The notes: generated by a model not told the origin, from the letters alone. Positions 20,719 through 28,975 are shown, counted from the stretch's first letter. The stretch: 32,343 bases of DNA from an uncultured Acetatifactor sp. (GCA_910588225.1 CAJUQT010000032.1:14791-47133); one strand, 5' to 3'. Program-made: numbers and translations.

Positions 20719-21258
20719 TTATGACTGATAAGATAATAATTCCTCCACCGCTTTTCTTCTGGGAGCCACGGGGGATTCATCAGGATATCCAATGGGAATC
20801 AGAGCCACCAGCTCCCTGTCTTCCGGGAGTTCCAGCAGCTTTGAGGCGTCTTCTTCGTCGAACAGGCCCATGATAACAGTGCCAAGTCCCTGCTCATATG
20901 CGGCGAGACAAAATGCTTCACCCGCTGCGCCGGCATCATACATCTGCCATCTGTCTCCTTTGGGAGTGGAAAAAGAACCATCCCTCTCATAACCGCTGCG
21001 GCCTCTGATCATGGTGACGGCGATTACCATGGGAGCATTTTCCATAATTTTCCCATTGCCCGGATAGAGAGAGGTACATTTTGCCAGAGCGGCTTTCTTC
21101 TCCCCTTCCACTGCAATGTAACGAACAATCTGCGTATGCTTCCAGCTGGGAGCATAGGAAGCCGTCTCCACAATCTGCGCAAGCAGTTCATGAGAAACCG
21201 GCTGGTTCGTAAATTTACGAATACTTCTGCGGCCTTTGATACATTCGTTTGCTGTCAT
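20719..21258 (-). CDS. Nitroreductase-family flavoprotein
   Basis: The 179-residue protein has the family start ECIKGRRSIRKFTNQPVSHE, the FMN-binding SYAPSWKHTQ segment, and AGAAGEAFCLAAYEQGLGTV plus LIPIGYPDESPVAPRRKAVE. The last is the standard nitroreductase C-terminal block. It should bind FMN and use NAD(P)H; the substrate cannot be read from sequence. A good GGAGG site precedes the ATG. A promoter with a 17-base spacer and a highly structured 5' UTR lie upstream. Confidence 0.9.
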   Translation of the reverse strand: MTANECIKGRRSIRKFTNQPVSHELLAQIVETASYAPSWKHTQIVRYIAVEGEKKAALAKCTSLYPGNGKIMENAPMVIAVTMIRGRSGYERDGSFSTPKGDRWQMYDAGAAGEAFCLAAYEQGLGTVIMGLFDEEDASKLLELPEDRELVALIPIGYPDESPVAPRRKAVEELLSYQS

Positions 21259-21274
21259 CAGTGAACCTCCTTAT

Positions 21275-21363
21275 TTTAGTTCCGCAAGGTCAGGAACTGT
21301 GCCGTTTTCAGCGGAGAAGTCCCGGCCGCCCTGCCTCCGCAACTTCTCCGGGCACAGTACCTG
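21275..21363 (-). promoter_or_regulatory. Structured 5' UTR of the nitroreductase gene, candidate attenuator or riboswitch
   Basis: On the minus strand a 13-bp stem CAGGTACTGTGCC / GGCACAGTTCCTG (one mismatch; outer arms 21351-21363 and 21291-21303) encloses an inner stem GGAGAAGT / ACTTCTCC. Just before the ribosome binding site a GGAACT (near 21279-21284) can instead pair with AGTTCC in the outer arm. Such mutually exclusive pairing next to the start is typical of regulated leaders. I cannot match it to a known riboswitch class. Confidence 0.5.
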
Positions 21364-21399
21364 CCCGTGCTGATTTTATCCCCTTAATATCCTTGTAGT

Positions 21400-21428
21400 A
21401 TAATACCATGTTCCCGGACGAGTTGCAA
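21400..21428 (-). promoter_or_regulatory. Promoter of the nitroreductase gene
   Basis: Minus strand: TTGCAA (21423-21428), 17-base spacer, TATTAT (21400-21405). Confidence 0.65.
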
Positions 21429-21482
21429 TGATAACTTGCATCTATGGAACATAATCCTGCTTTGAGTCTGCGCTGCTGCCCT

Positions 21483-21514
21483 GTAACCGTTCAGTATTCT
21501 GTCTGAACGGTTAC
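21483..21514. repeat. Intergenic hairpin repeat, copy A
   Basis: GTAACCGTTCAG and CTGAACGGTTAC form a perfect 12-bp inverted repeat around TATTCTGT. Read on the minus strand it matches copy B at 28562-28593 at 26 of 32 positions. It follows the HAD gene stop and may also end that transcript. Confidence 0.7.
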
Positions 21515-21539
21515 GCTGCCCTGGCAGCCGGAGCAGCGT

Positions 21540-22235
21540 TTAAGACAGAAGTTCCGGAATCTCCTGCAGGCAGCGGATTTCGTAATCCACCTTTGCGGCC
21601 GTGTCATTTTTCAGCCCTGCGGGATTGTACCAACAGGTTTTGATACCGGCACGATTGCCTCCTGTGATATCGCTGGTGAGAGAATCTCCCACAATGAGAA
21701 TTCTGTCCCTATCCACCGGGCCGATTGCCTGAAACACGCAGTTGAAAAACTCTATTGCCGGTTTTTCAAAGTCAATTTCCTCGGACAGGAAGACACCGTC
21801 CATCAGCCGGTCAAAGCCGGAACGCCGAAGCTTTTTGGTCTGGGCAATGATGGTTCCGTTGGATACCGCATATTGTCTGACTTTGCCGCGCAGGGAGGCC
21901 ACCAGCTCTTTGCTGTTGTCACGAAAGACGATGGTATCTCCCAGACGGGGCTGGTAGGCTTCGTTGAACGAGGCCCCCAGAGCCGGGTCCAGCCCCTCGC
22001 CCCGGAAGAAGTCCTCGAAACGTCTCCTTAGAATCTGCGGTTTGGTCAGTTCTCCACGCTCCAGCCTTTTCCAGTACTGTTGATTGATTGCAGAGTATCG
22101 CTCTAACATTTCGTCGGTACATTCGCCCAATCCGAACTTTGCAAAAAGGGATTTGACCGCGGCCCTCTCTGCCGCCGCGAAATCCAGTAATGTTCCGTCT
22201 ATATCCCAGAGGAGTACTTCAAATCGATTCATCAT
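21540..22235 (-). CDS. HAD-family nucleotidase of the YjjG type
   Basis: The 231-residue protein starts MMNRFEVLLWDIDGTLLDFA, with the DxDGT nucleophile motif at about residues 11-15. It has a four-helix cap (LFAKFGLGECTDEMLERYSA, INQQYWKRLERGELTK), then motif II (AVSNGT), motif III Lys (FEKPAIEFF) and motif IV (ILIVGDSLTSDITGGNRAGI). The INxxYW and SDITGG blocks fit the YjjG/TIGR02254 pyrimidine nucleotidase group, which removes noncanonical nucleoside monophosphates. AGGAGAACC precedes the start; either of two adjacent Met codons could be used. It reads toward the nitroreductase and pyrB. Confidence 0.85.
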   Translation of the reverse strand: MMNRFEVLLWDIDGTLLDFAAAERAAVKSLFAKFGLGECTDEMLERYSAINQQYWKRLERGELTKPQILRRRFEDFFRGEGLDPALGASFNEAYQPRLGDTIVFRDNSKELVASLRGKVRQYAVSNGTIIAQTKKLRRSGFDRLMDGVFLSEEIDFEKPAIEFFNCVFQAIGPVDRDRILIVGDSLTSDITGGNRAGIKTCWYNPAGLKNDTAAKVDYEIRCLQEIPELLS

Positions 22236-22686
22236 AGGTTCTCCTAAGTTTATTTTTGATCGGATATATCATAAAATAATGTGACAATTCAGAGTTCTTC
22301 TGTCCTGTAAGCCACATATCCCTCATAGTAACAGCTGTGACCTATGCCGTTCATATTGCCTTTTTCTTGCTGATTTTTCTTCCATACGGGCAGGTTCTGC
22401 CGAATCGGTTATGTTGAGCTTGTTCTCCAGTGCCATTGCTATCCTGCCTTTTTACGGATTTTCAGAGAGATAATTATAGAATAATTTCGTGCGCTTTAAC
22501 ACGCGTGGGATCAAAAGTTATCTCAATGCTCTTCTTAGACAACATTTTACCACAGATATGGGGGTTATTCCATCCCTTTTTGAGGAAGAAGACAACAATA
22601 AGACTTTTTTGTCAAGAGGAAGCTTTTGGGGAGTATAATTTTCCACAGTATAGACCGATAAAGCTTATATATGGAGGATGAAACTC
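22236..22686. other. Gene-free stretch between the HAD gene and acetyltransferase
   Basis: The only protein-like item is a 21-codon minus-strand frame at 22289-22354 (MNGIGHSCYYEGYVAYRTEE...), which looks like the tail of a lost gene. A TATAAT near 22635 may serve the acetyltransferase, but its -35 spacing is poor. I see nothing else. Confidence 0.4.
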
Positions 22687-23196
22687 ATGAAGATCAGAAA
22701 GGCAGCAGAGTATGAGTTGTTGGAATTGTGGGGATATGAGAGTATTCACACTGCTTCTTCTAATGCAAAATTTTTTTGCGATAACATAAAAAGAGGGAAT
22801 ACCGAATTCTGGACGATCGACTATGATGGTGAACTGATTGGAGAGTTGTATGTTTTCTATGACCTTGAGGACAAAGATTTTGCAGATGGCGAAAGAACTG
22901 CATATCTTTGTGCATTTAGAGTCAGAGCAGATTTCCGCGGTCAGGGATTAGGGAGCAAGCTGATCTGTCATGTGATTGAGCACATAAAGAATTTGGGATT
23001 TCAAAGGATATCTATTGGCGTTGACGCCACAGATAGGGCTAATATTCGTTTATATAAGCGGCTTGGTTTTACAATAAAGGGAAAGGAATGTGCAGAGGAT
23101 CCCTGTGACAGAGACGAAAATATGCAGCCGAGATCATGTCCCTGTTTTTGGCTGTTATACTACATAACGCCAGAATTTATACTGCCCAGTCGCTAA
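22687..23196 (+). CDS. GNAT-family N-acetyltransferase
   Basis: The start at 22687 (MKIRKAAEYELLELWGYESI) follows GGAGGATGAAACTC; an ATG three codons earlier overlaps that site. The GNAT core is clear: ELIGELYVFYDLED strand pair, AYLCAFRVRADFRGQGLGSK with the acetyl-CoA loop, IGVDATDRANIRLYKRLGFT and the final strand. At 169 residues it is slightly long. The last residues (YYITPEFILPSR) are encoded inside one arm of the large inverted repeat at 23161-23310. The substrate is unknown. Confidence 0.85.
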   Translation: MKIRKAAEYELLELWGYESIHTASSNAKFFCDNIKRGNTEFWTIDYDGELIGELYVFYDLEDKDFADGERTAYLCAFRVRADFRGQGLGSKLICHVIEHIKNLGFQRISIGVDATDRANIRLYKRLGFTIKGKECAEDPCDRDENMQPRSCPCFWLLYYITPEFILPSR

Positions 23197-23310
23197 GATC
23201 TGCCGATTCATCCGACTCACGAGCGTCAGATGCTATAAACCGGCGGCAAATTTATCGCTCGTGAGTATACCGTACTGCACTGACTAAACGTACATGGCTG
23301 GCGTTATGTA
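23161..23310. repeat. Nested inverted repeats at the 3' end of the acetyltransferase gene
   Basis: Outer arms TACATAACGCCAG (23161-23173) and CTGGCGTTATGTA (23298-23310) and inner arms ACTCACGAGCG (23215-23225) and CGCTCGTGAGT (23256-23266) are perfect. Together they form a long imperfect hairpin that covers the gene's stop codon. The GGCGTTATG end recalls integron attC sites, but no integrase of that class is present. Confidence 0.6.
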
Positions 23311-23417
23311 TAGTCCGGTCACTCGGAAATTTTAACTGTTAAGCAGTATATATAAAGAAGTCTGAAGAATCTGTTCGATTAATTTCCAATTTTGGGAAAT
23401 GGCTGCAGAAGTAAAGC

Positions 23418-23458
23418 GTAAAGGAAAAATCAAAACTTCGGATTGATTTTTCCTTTAC
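23418..23458. terminator. Bidirectional terminator-like hairpin between two acetyltransferases
   Basis: A perfect 16-bp stem GTAAAGGAAAAATCAA / TTGATTTTTCCTTTAC with a nine-base loop lies between convergent genes. The T-rich right arm and A-rich left arm would serve both strands. Confidence 0.65.
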
Positions 23459-23483
23459 AATAGCTGTGGACTTTTATAAAAGT

Positions 23484-23945
23484 CTATAACAGCTCCATAT
23501 TCACAGACTTATCGGTGAAGCCGTAATCGGAATAGAATTTCCGGGCGGCGTCATTCCGCGCGTTTACCTGCAGTTCAATTCCGTTATATCCTTTTTGATT
23601 CTTTATGTCTTTCAGAAAATCAAAGAATGCATGCCCGATTCCTTTTCCGCGATATTTTTTGTCCACTGCCATGGAATCCACAAAAATAATATTCCTTGTC
23701 ACCTGACTGGGAGATTCTATGTGCCGGTATGCAATGAACAGAATACCGGCCACAGTTTCATCGTATTCCGCGACAAAAAAGGTTTTCTCCATCACTGCCT
23801 GTTCATATACTTCCAGGGGCAATACCGTTTCACTGTATTTGTAAATATCAGGCCGCCAGTCAATATGCATTTGCTGGACCTGCTTCATGATGGCTTCCAC
23901 GGTATAATATTCGTCTGGTCTTGCGTTTCTGATATGAATTTTCAT
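23484..23945 (-). CDS. GNAT-family N-acetyltransferase
   Basis: The 153-residue protein starts MKIHIRNARPDEYYTVEAIM after GAAAGGAAAATC. The core reads TFFVAEYDETVAGILFIAYR, IIFVDSMAVDKKYRGKGIGH with the acetyl-CoA loop, and IELQVNARNDAARKFYSDYG followed by the closing FTDKSVNMEL strand. It is 47 bases downstream of the Rrf2 gene and co-directional with the sulfur operon, so it may be its last gene. The substrate is unknown. Confidence 0.85.
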   Translation of the reverse strand: MKIHIRNARPDEYYTVEAIMKQVQQMHIDWRPDIYKYSETVLPLEVYEQAVMEKTFFVAEYDETVAGILFIAYRHIESPSQVTRNIIFVDSMAVDKKYRGKGIGHAFFDFLKDIKNQKGYNGIELQVNARNDAARKFYSDYGFTDKSVNMELL

Positions 23946-23992
23946 GATTTTCCTTTCAACCTCCGGTGTATCTAATATTTGTCGTGCAGCTG

Positions 23993-24427
23993 TTACGGCG
24001 AAAGTTCTGAATACTTCGATTCCCCGGATTTCACGAAATCCGACAATAAGATTCCGTCAAAGTATGCATTGGTAAGTCTGTGGAATTCCGCCCACATGGG
24101 CAGCGTCTTACAGCCGGCGGCACGCGCGCAGGCATCCGCATCACAGCTGAGGCAGGCCACCGGCGCCAGGTCCCCTTCCGTAAGGCGCAGGATATCCCCA
24201 ACACGGTAACGTTCGGGGGCGGCTGTCAGCCGGTAACCGCCGCCCTTTCCCTGAACTCCTTCAATTAGCTTATTCCTGGTCAGGACGGGAAGGATTCGTT
24301 CAAGATATTTCAGAGAGATATTTTGTCTCTCAGCTATCTCTTTCATGGGCACATAGCCGTTCCCGAAGTTTTCCGCCAGATCGATCATGACTCGAAGGGC
24401 ATATCTTCCCTTTGTCGAAACCATCAT
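23993..24427 (-). CDS. Rrf2-family regulator (IscR/CymR-like)
   Basis: The 144-residue protein starts MMVSTKGRYALRVMIDLAEN, the standard Rrf2 opening. A winged helix follows (VPMKEIAERQNISLKYLERI, LVEGVQGKGGGYRL-like). The region CLSCDADACARAAGC supplies Cys residues at the place of the Fe-S ligands in IscR. The start overlaps the iscU stop (ATGA). Members of this group sense Fe-S status (IscR) or cysteine (CymR). With metY, cysK, iscS and iscU upstream in the same operon, it is the likely regulator of the operon through the inverted repeat at 28408-28432. Confidence 0.9.
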   Translation of the reverse strand: MMVSTKGRYALRVMIDLAENFGNGYVPMKEIAERQNISLKYLERILPVLTRNKLIEGVQGKGGGYRLTAAPERYRVGDILRLTEGDLAPVACLSCDADACARAAGCKTLPMWAEFHRLTNAYFDGILLSDFVKSGESKYSELSP

Positions 24428-24807
24428 AGTTTCATACCCTTTTTCTCATAGTAATCCTGCAGCGCTTTCTTAATTGCTTCTTCCGCCAGCACGGAGCAAT
24501 GAAGCTTGTGGGCGGGGAGTCCGTCCAATGCCTGAGCTACCGCCTGATTGGTAAGGGTAAGCGCTTCTGAGATAGGTTTTCCTTTAATCAGCTCGGTGGC
24601 CATGGAGCTTGACGCTATGGCGGAGCCGCACCCGAAAGTCTCAAATTTTACATCTGTAATGATGTCATTCTCAATCTTCAGATAGATTTTCATGATGTCG
24701 CCGCATCTGGCATTTCCTACCTGGCCGATTCCGTCGGCATTTTCAATAACGCCTGCGTTTCTGGGATTTCGGAAATGGTCCATCACTTTTTCGCTGTACA
24801 AAGCCAT
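24424..24807 (-). CDS. iscU: Fe-S cluster scaffold protein IscU/NifU-type
   Basis: The start at 24807 (MALYSEKVMDHFRNPRNAGV) follows GAGGTTGTTATT; 15 upstream codons are open but overlap iscS. At 127 residues it has normal length. The three ligand Cys are present: NARCGDIMKIYLK, FETFGCGSAIASSSM and HKLHCSVLAEEAI. It receives sulfur from IscS, encoded ten bases upstream, and assembles clusters for transfer to apoproteins. Confidence 0.95.
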   Translation of the reverse strand: MALYSEKVMDHFRNPRNAGVIENADGIGQVGNARCGDIMKIYLKIENDIITDVKFETFGCGSAIASSSMATELIKGKPISEALTLTNQAVAQALDGLPAHKLHCSVLAEEAIKKALQDYYEKKGMKL

Positions 24808-24817
24808 AATAACAACC

Positions 24818-26008
24818 TCACTTAAGTATGAATTTCTTTTTCCCGCTGACAAGATCCCGCCAGACGGGAGAAATGCTTCGCAGATACGCCACCGCTTCTC
24901 CTACCATTTTTACAGTGTACAGAACTTGTTCTTCCGTATTTTCCTCTGAAAGGGTAAGGCGGAGGGAACCGTGCGCAATCTCGTGTATTCTTCCGATGGC
25001 AAGCAGCACGTGACTTGGCTCAAGGGAGCCAGAAGTACAGGCGGAGCCGGAGGAAGCACAGATTCCCTTGCCATCGAGATACAGCAGAAGGGATTCTCCT
25101 TCGATGCCCTCAAAGCAGAAGTTCACATTGCCGGGGAGCCGGTTTGTCACATCGCCGTTGAGAACTGAATGGGGAATCTGCGAAAGTCCGGCGATAAGTT
25201 TATCCCGCAACATGCGCACTTGTTTCGCGGTGTTCTCTCTACGGGAGCAGGCCTCGCAGAGTGCGGCGGCCATTCCCACAACGGCGGGAATATTCTCAGT
25301 GCCTGCCCGTCTGCCCTGCTCCTGGGCGCCGCCTTCAATCAGAGTTGTCAGCGGAATCCCTTTCCTGGCATAAAGAATGCCGATTCCCTTCGGACCGTGA
25401 AATTTATGGGCCGAAAGGGAAAGCATGTCAATATTCTGTTCGTTCACATTGATGGGCAGATGCCCTGCCGCCTGGACCCCATCCGTATGGAAAAGGATAT
25501 TTCCGGCGCGGCATATCTTACCGATTTCCGCTATCGGCTGAATGGTTCCGATTTCGTTGTTGGCATACATTACGGTGACAAGACAGGTGTCGTCACGAAG
25601 TGCGGCTTTTACTTGTTCCGGGGCAATGACACCGTTCTCATGAACGTCCAGAAGCGTGATTTCGAAGTCCTCTTTTTCCAGTTTTTTCAGGGTATGGAGG
25701 ACTGCATGGTGCTCAAAGGCCGTGGAAATAATGTGTTTTTTTCCCTTTCGTTCTCCCATTCGCGCTGCGGACAGTATTGCCTGATTATCCGATTCGCTTC
25801 CGCCGGAGGTAAAGGTGATTTCCTCAGGCGAAGCGCCGATGCAGGCGGAAATCTGCCGCCTTGCCTCTGCCAGCGCTTCGGCGGCTGCCTGCCCGGCAGA
25901 ATGCAGACTGGAAGGGTTCCCGTAGACGGTGTCCATATAGGGATACATGGCATCTATTGCTGTTTTGCTCATTTTTGTGGTGGCTGCGTTATCCAGATAA
26001 ATTCTCAT
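24818..26008 (-). CDS. iscS: Cysteine desulfurase IscS/NifS
   Basis: The start at 26008 (MRIYLDNAATTKMSKTAIDA) has AGGAAACA upstream; 34 further open codons upstream lack a site. The 396-residue protein is PLP-dependent, with K202 in LSAHKFHGPKG and the catalytic Cys at about 324 in the loop SSGSACTSGSLEPSHV, typical of the IscS/NifS group. It converts cysteine to alanine and a persulfide for IscU. Clustering with cysK and metY places cysteine supply and use in one transcript. Confidence 0.95.
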   Translation of the reverse strand: MRIYLDNAATTKMSKTAIDAMYPYMDTVYGNPSSLHSAGQAAAEALAEARRQISACIGASPEEITFTSGGSESDNQAILSAARMGERKGKKHIISTAFEHHAVLHTLKKLEKEDFEITLLDVHENGVIAPEQVKAALRDDTCLVTVMYANNEIGTIQPIAEIGKICRAGNILFHTDGVQAAGHLPINVNEQNIDMLSLSAHKFHGPKGIGILYARKGIPLTTLIEGGAQEQGRRAGTENIPAVVGMAAALCEACSRRENTAKQVRMLRDKLIAGLSQIPHSVLNGDVTNRLPGNVNFCFEGIEGESLLLYLDGKGICASSGSACTSGSLEPSHVLLAIGRIHEIAHGSLRLTLSEENTEEQVLYTVKMVGEAVAYLRSISPVWRDLVSGKKKFILK

Positions 26009-26145
26009 TGTTTCCTGTATTCCCTCTCTCCTTTTGCTTAAATAATACTGTATCACGACTAATTTGATTGTATTTTCATAAAACATCGGGCGGACCTTTT
26101 CTGATTGCACGGAAACTGTCGTGAAATAGTTGGTGTTCCCGCAGA

Positions 26146-27078
26146 TTATTCTGCAAAAAGCGAGGTGGACAGGTATCTGTCACCGGTATCCGGCAGGAGT
26201 ACCACAATGGTCTTTCCCTCGTTCTCAGGGCGCTTTGCAAGTTCCATGGCGGCAAAAGCGGCGGCACCGGAGGAAATTCCCACGAGAACACCTTCGCTTC
26301 TGCCCATGAGCCTTCCGGTCGCAAGAGCGTCTTCATCGGAAACAGGGATGACTTCATCATAAATTTCCGTGTTCAGAACAGCAGGGACAAAGCCGGCGCC
26401 GATCCCCTGAATTTTGTGGGCGCCTGCCTTACCGGACGAAAGCACGGGAGAGGAGGCAGGCTCCACGGCTACGACTCTGAGGGCAGGATTCCTGGATTTC
26501 AGATACTCGCCCACACCGGTCACAGTGCCGCCGGTTCCCACACCTGCTACGAAGATATCCACTCTGCCGTCGGTATCCTCATAGATTTCGGGGCCGGTAC
26601 TTTCTCTGTGGGCCTTCGGGTTGGCGGGATTGTCGAACTGGCCGGGAAGGAAGCTTTCGGGGATAGTCGAGGCAAGCTCTTCTGCCTTTTCAATGGCACC
26701 TTTCATTCCCTTTGCACCTTCGGTAAGCACCAGCTCTGCGCCGTAGGCTTTCATCAGCTGGCGCCGCTCCACAGACATGGTTTCAGGCATTACAATGATG
26801 ATCCGATAGCCTCTCGCTGCGGCCACGGCGGCAAGGCCGATGCCGGTGTTGCCGGAAGTGGGTTCAATAATGACGGAGCCTGGCCCAAGCTTTCCGCTTC
26901 TTTCGGCCTCATCGATCATCTCTTTTGCAACCCGGTCCTTTACAGACCCTCCCGGGTTAAAATATTCCAGCTTTGCGAGAATTCTTGCCTTCAGATGCTG
27001 TGCTTTCTCAATATGAGTCAGCTCCAGTAGGGGCGTTTTGCCGATCAGCTGATCGACGGATGTATAAATAGTTGACAT
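26146..27078 (-). CDS. cysK: Cysteine synthase A
   Basis: The 310-residue protein makes cysteine from O-acetylserine and sulfide. PLP Lys is K47 in NPGGSVKDRVAK; the substrate loop is EPTSGNTGIGLA; GVGTGGTVTGVGEYLK binds the PLP phosphate, and VGISSGAAAFAAMELAKRP is near the C-terminus. GGAGGTGTCC precedes the ATG. It lies 26 bases after metY in one operon. A gap of 137 bases separates it from iscS. Confidence 0.95.
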   Translation of the reverse strand: MSTIYTSVDQLIGKTPLLELTHIEKAQHLKARILAKLEYFNPGGSVKDRVAKEMIDEAERSGKLGPGSVIIEPTSGNTGIGLAAVAAARGYRIIIVMPETMSVERRQLMKAYGAELVLTEGAKGMKGAIEKAEELASTIPESFLPGQFDNPANPKAHRESTGPEIYEDTDGRVDIFVAGVGTGGTVTGVGEYLKSRNPALRVVAVEPASSPVLSSGKAGAHKIQGIGAGFVPAVLNTEIYDEVIPVSDEDALATGRLMGRSEGVLVGISSGAAAFAAMELAKRPENEGKTIVVLLPDTGDRYLSTSLFAE

Positions 27079-27104
27079 AAGGACACCTCCGCTTTTTTAT
27101 TTTA

Positions 27105-28385
27105 CTATACTGCGTCGAATCCGTTCCGCAGATCGGCTATGATATCGTCGATATGTTCCGTACCGATGGAAAGCCGGATGGTATTGGGTTTGATTCCCTG
27201 CTCCTCCAGTTCTTCCCCTGTGAGCTGGCTGTGGGTGGTGGTTGCGGGGTGAATCACCAGGCTCTTCACATCGGCCACATTTGCAAGCAGTGAGAATATG
27301 GTAAGGCTGTCTATAAATTTATGCGCTTCTTTCACACCGCCCTTAATCTCAAAAGTGAAGATGGAACCGCCGCCGTTGGGAAAGTATTTTCGGTATAATG
27401 CATGGTCCGGATGGTCAGGCAGAGATGGATGATTGACCTTTTCCACCTGAGGATGGGATGAAAGGAATTCCACCACCTTTTTTGTATTTTCCGCATGTCG
27501 TTCCACCCGCAAAGAAAGGGTTTCGATGCCCTGCAGAAGCAGAAATGCCGCAAAGGGGGAGATGGTGGCCCCGGTGTCCCGAAGTAAAATGGCGCGGATA
27601 TAGGTCACAAACGCCGCGGGACCGGCAGCCTTTACGAAGGATACGCCGTGGTAGCTGGGGTTGGGCTCAGCAATGGCCGGATATTTTCCGGAAGCGGTCC
27701 AGTCAAAATTGCCGGAATCCACGATGACACCGCCCAGTGTTGTGCCGTGACCGCCCAGGAATTTGGTGGCGGAATGTACCACAATATCTGCGCCGTGTTC
27801 GATGGGACGAAGCAGATATGGAGTGCCGAAAGTATTATCTACCACCAGAGGAAGCCCATGTTTGTGGGCAAGCTCTGCCAAAGCGTCCATATCGGGAATG
27901 TCGCTGTTGGGATTGCCGAGGGTTTCAATATAAATTGCCCTGGTGTTCTCCTGTATGGCGGCTTCTACTTCGGCAGGGTCATGGATATTCACAAAGCTGG
28001 CTGTAATGCCGAAAGCCGGAAGGGTATGAGCCAGCAGATTGTAGCTTCCGCCGTAAATAGTTTTCTGAGTGACAAAATGACCGCCGTTTTGCCCCAGAGC
28101 CTCCAGGGTATAGGTAATGGCCGCGGCGCCAGAGGCCAGAGCCAGTGCCGCCACACCGCCTTCCAGTGCCGCCACACGCTGTTCCAGTACATCCTGAGTG
28201 GAATTCGTCAGCCTGCCGTATATGTTGCCGGCATCGGCCAGGTCAAAGCGGGCCGCAGCATGGGCGGAGTCTCTGAACACATAGGAGGTGGTGGCATAGA
28301 TGGGAACCGCACGGGCGTCGGTTGCCGGGTCCGGGTTCTCCTGTCCTGCATGGAGCTGTAAAGTTTCAAATTTGTAATCAGACAT
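27105..28385 (-). CDS. metY: O-acetylhomoserine sulfhydrylase
   Basis: The start at 28385 (MSDYKFETLQLHAGQENPDP) is set by AAAGGAGAAACC; the frame extends six codons more. The 426-residue protein is a Cys/Met-metabolism PLP enzyme. It has IYGRLTNSTQDVLEQRVAAL, ASGAAAITYTLEALG, the aspartate of VVDNTFGTPYLLRPIEHGAD, and PLP Lys K208 in VHSATKFLGGHGTTLGG. QLTGEELEEQGIKPNTIRLS lies near the end. Length and the QLHAGQ start fit MetY, which forms homocysteine from O-acetylhomoserine and sulfide. It is the first gene of the operon and lies behind an Rrf2-type operator. Confidence 0.95.
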   Translation of the reverse strand: MSDYKFETLQLHAGQENPDPATDARAVPIYATTSYVFRDSAHAAARFDLADAGNIYGRLTNSTQDVLEQRVAALEGGVAALALASGAAAITYTLEALGQNGGHFVTQKTIYGGSYNLLAHTLPAFGITASFVNIHDPAEVEAAIQENTRAIYIETLGNPNSDIPDMDALAELAHKHGLPLVVDNTFGTPYLLRPIEHGADIVVHSATKFLGGHGTTLGGVIVDSGNFDWTASGKYPAIAEPNPSYHGVSFVKAAGPAAFVTYIRAILLRDTGATISPFAAFLLLQGIETLSLRVERHAENTKKVVEFLSSHPQVEKVNHPSLPDHPDHALYRKYFPNGGGSIFTFEIKGGVKEAHKFIDSLTIFSLLANVADVKSLVIHPATTTHSQLTGEELEEQGIKPNTIRLSIGTEHIDDIIADLRNGFDAV

Positions 28386-28407
28386 ATAGGTTTCTCCTTT
28401 CATTTTA

Positions 28408-28461
28408 AATACCTACCGATTTGATAGGTATTATAATAGACCACCTTTTCTGATCTGTCAA
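28408..28461 (-). promoter_or_regulatory. Promoter and Rrf2-type operator of the sulfur/Fe-S operon
   Basis: Minus strand: TTGACA (28456-28461), 17-base spacer, TATTAT (28433-28438). The inverted repeat AATACCTATC / GGTAGGTATT (28408-28432) overlaps the expected start of transcription. Rrf2/CymR/IscR boxes in Firmicutes have this ATACC-N-GGTAT form, and an Rrf2 protein is encoded within the operon. Confidence 0.75.
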
Positions 28462-28561
28462 CAGAGAATTTGAAGAAATACGAGCATTATTATGCGGACA
28501 CTTTTGGTGACAACCGGGCTGCTTATCTGGAACATTAAAACTTGAAGACGGCACTTTTTTC

Positions 28562-28593
28562 GTAACAGTTCAGACAGGGTACTGAATTGTTGC
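28562..28593. repeat. Intergenic hairpin repeat, copy B
   Basis: GTAACAGTTCAG, loop ACAGGGTA, CTGAATTGTTGC. It matches copy A (minus strand) at 26 of 32 positions. Where stem position 6 changes from C to A, its partner changes from G to T. It sits between divergent transcription units. Confidence 0.65.
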
Positions 28594-28632
28594 CTTCCTC
28601 CCATTTTGAAAGGATAAATTTTCACCGACCTA

Positions 28633-28661
28633 TTGACACGGGCATAGAATGGTGATATAGT
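28633..28661 (+). promoter_or_regulatory. Promoter of the T-box/trpB transcript
   Basis: TTGACA (28633-28638), 17-base spacer, TATAGT (28656-28661). Confidence 0.8.
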
Positions 28662-28667
28662 ATAAAA

Positions 28668-28975
28668 AATTTAATACATCAAACCGTTGAAGCGGAGATA
28701 ACGGCAATGATGCCTTTACAGAGAGCCTGTGAAGCTGAGAATCAGGTGAGAAACAAGTTGTCAAATGGACCGTGGAGGGCGCAGTCAAATGTGAGTCGTC
28801 TTCACAGAGTATTCTGCGACGCTGCAGGCAAGCGTATAAATGCCGGGGATATGTCGGTATCCTGCAAGAGCACGGGTCATGCCGTGAATCAAGGTGGCAC
28901 CGCGGATAGTGTCGTACTGTAATCAGTAACTGTTCGTCCTTGACAGGGAGTATCTTTCTGTCAGGGGCGTTTTTT
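28668..28975 (+). promoter_or_regulatory. Tryptophan T-box leader with terminator
   Basis: Stem I landmarks are the AGAGAGCC, GCTGAGAATCAGGTGAGAAA and specifier-loop sequences. The codon in the specifier loop is TGG (28766-28768, context CAAATGGACC), i.e. Trp. The T-box itself is AAGGTGGCACCGCGG at 28891-28905. The terminator is a 12-bp stem (28936-28947, 28958-28969) followed by TTTTTT. Uncharged tRNA-Trp would stabilise the antiterminator and allow expression of the TrpB-type gene downstream. Confidence 0.9.

Noticed and set aside
25169..26041. 290-codon plus-strand frame opposite iscS
   Set aside because: Antisense of a well-conserved desulfurase, no recognised domain.
27648..28361. 237-codon plus-strand frame opposite metY
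   Set aside because: Antisense shadow of a well-conserved PLP enzyme.
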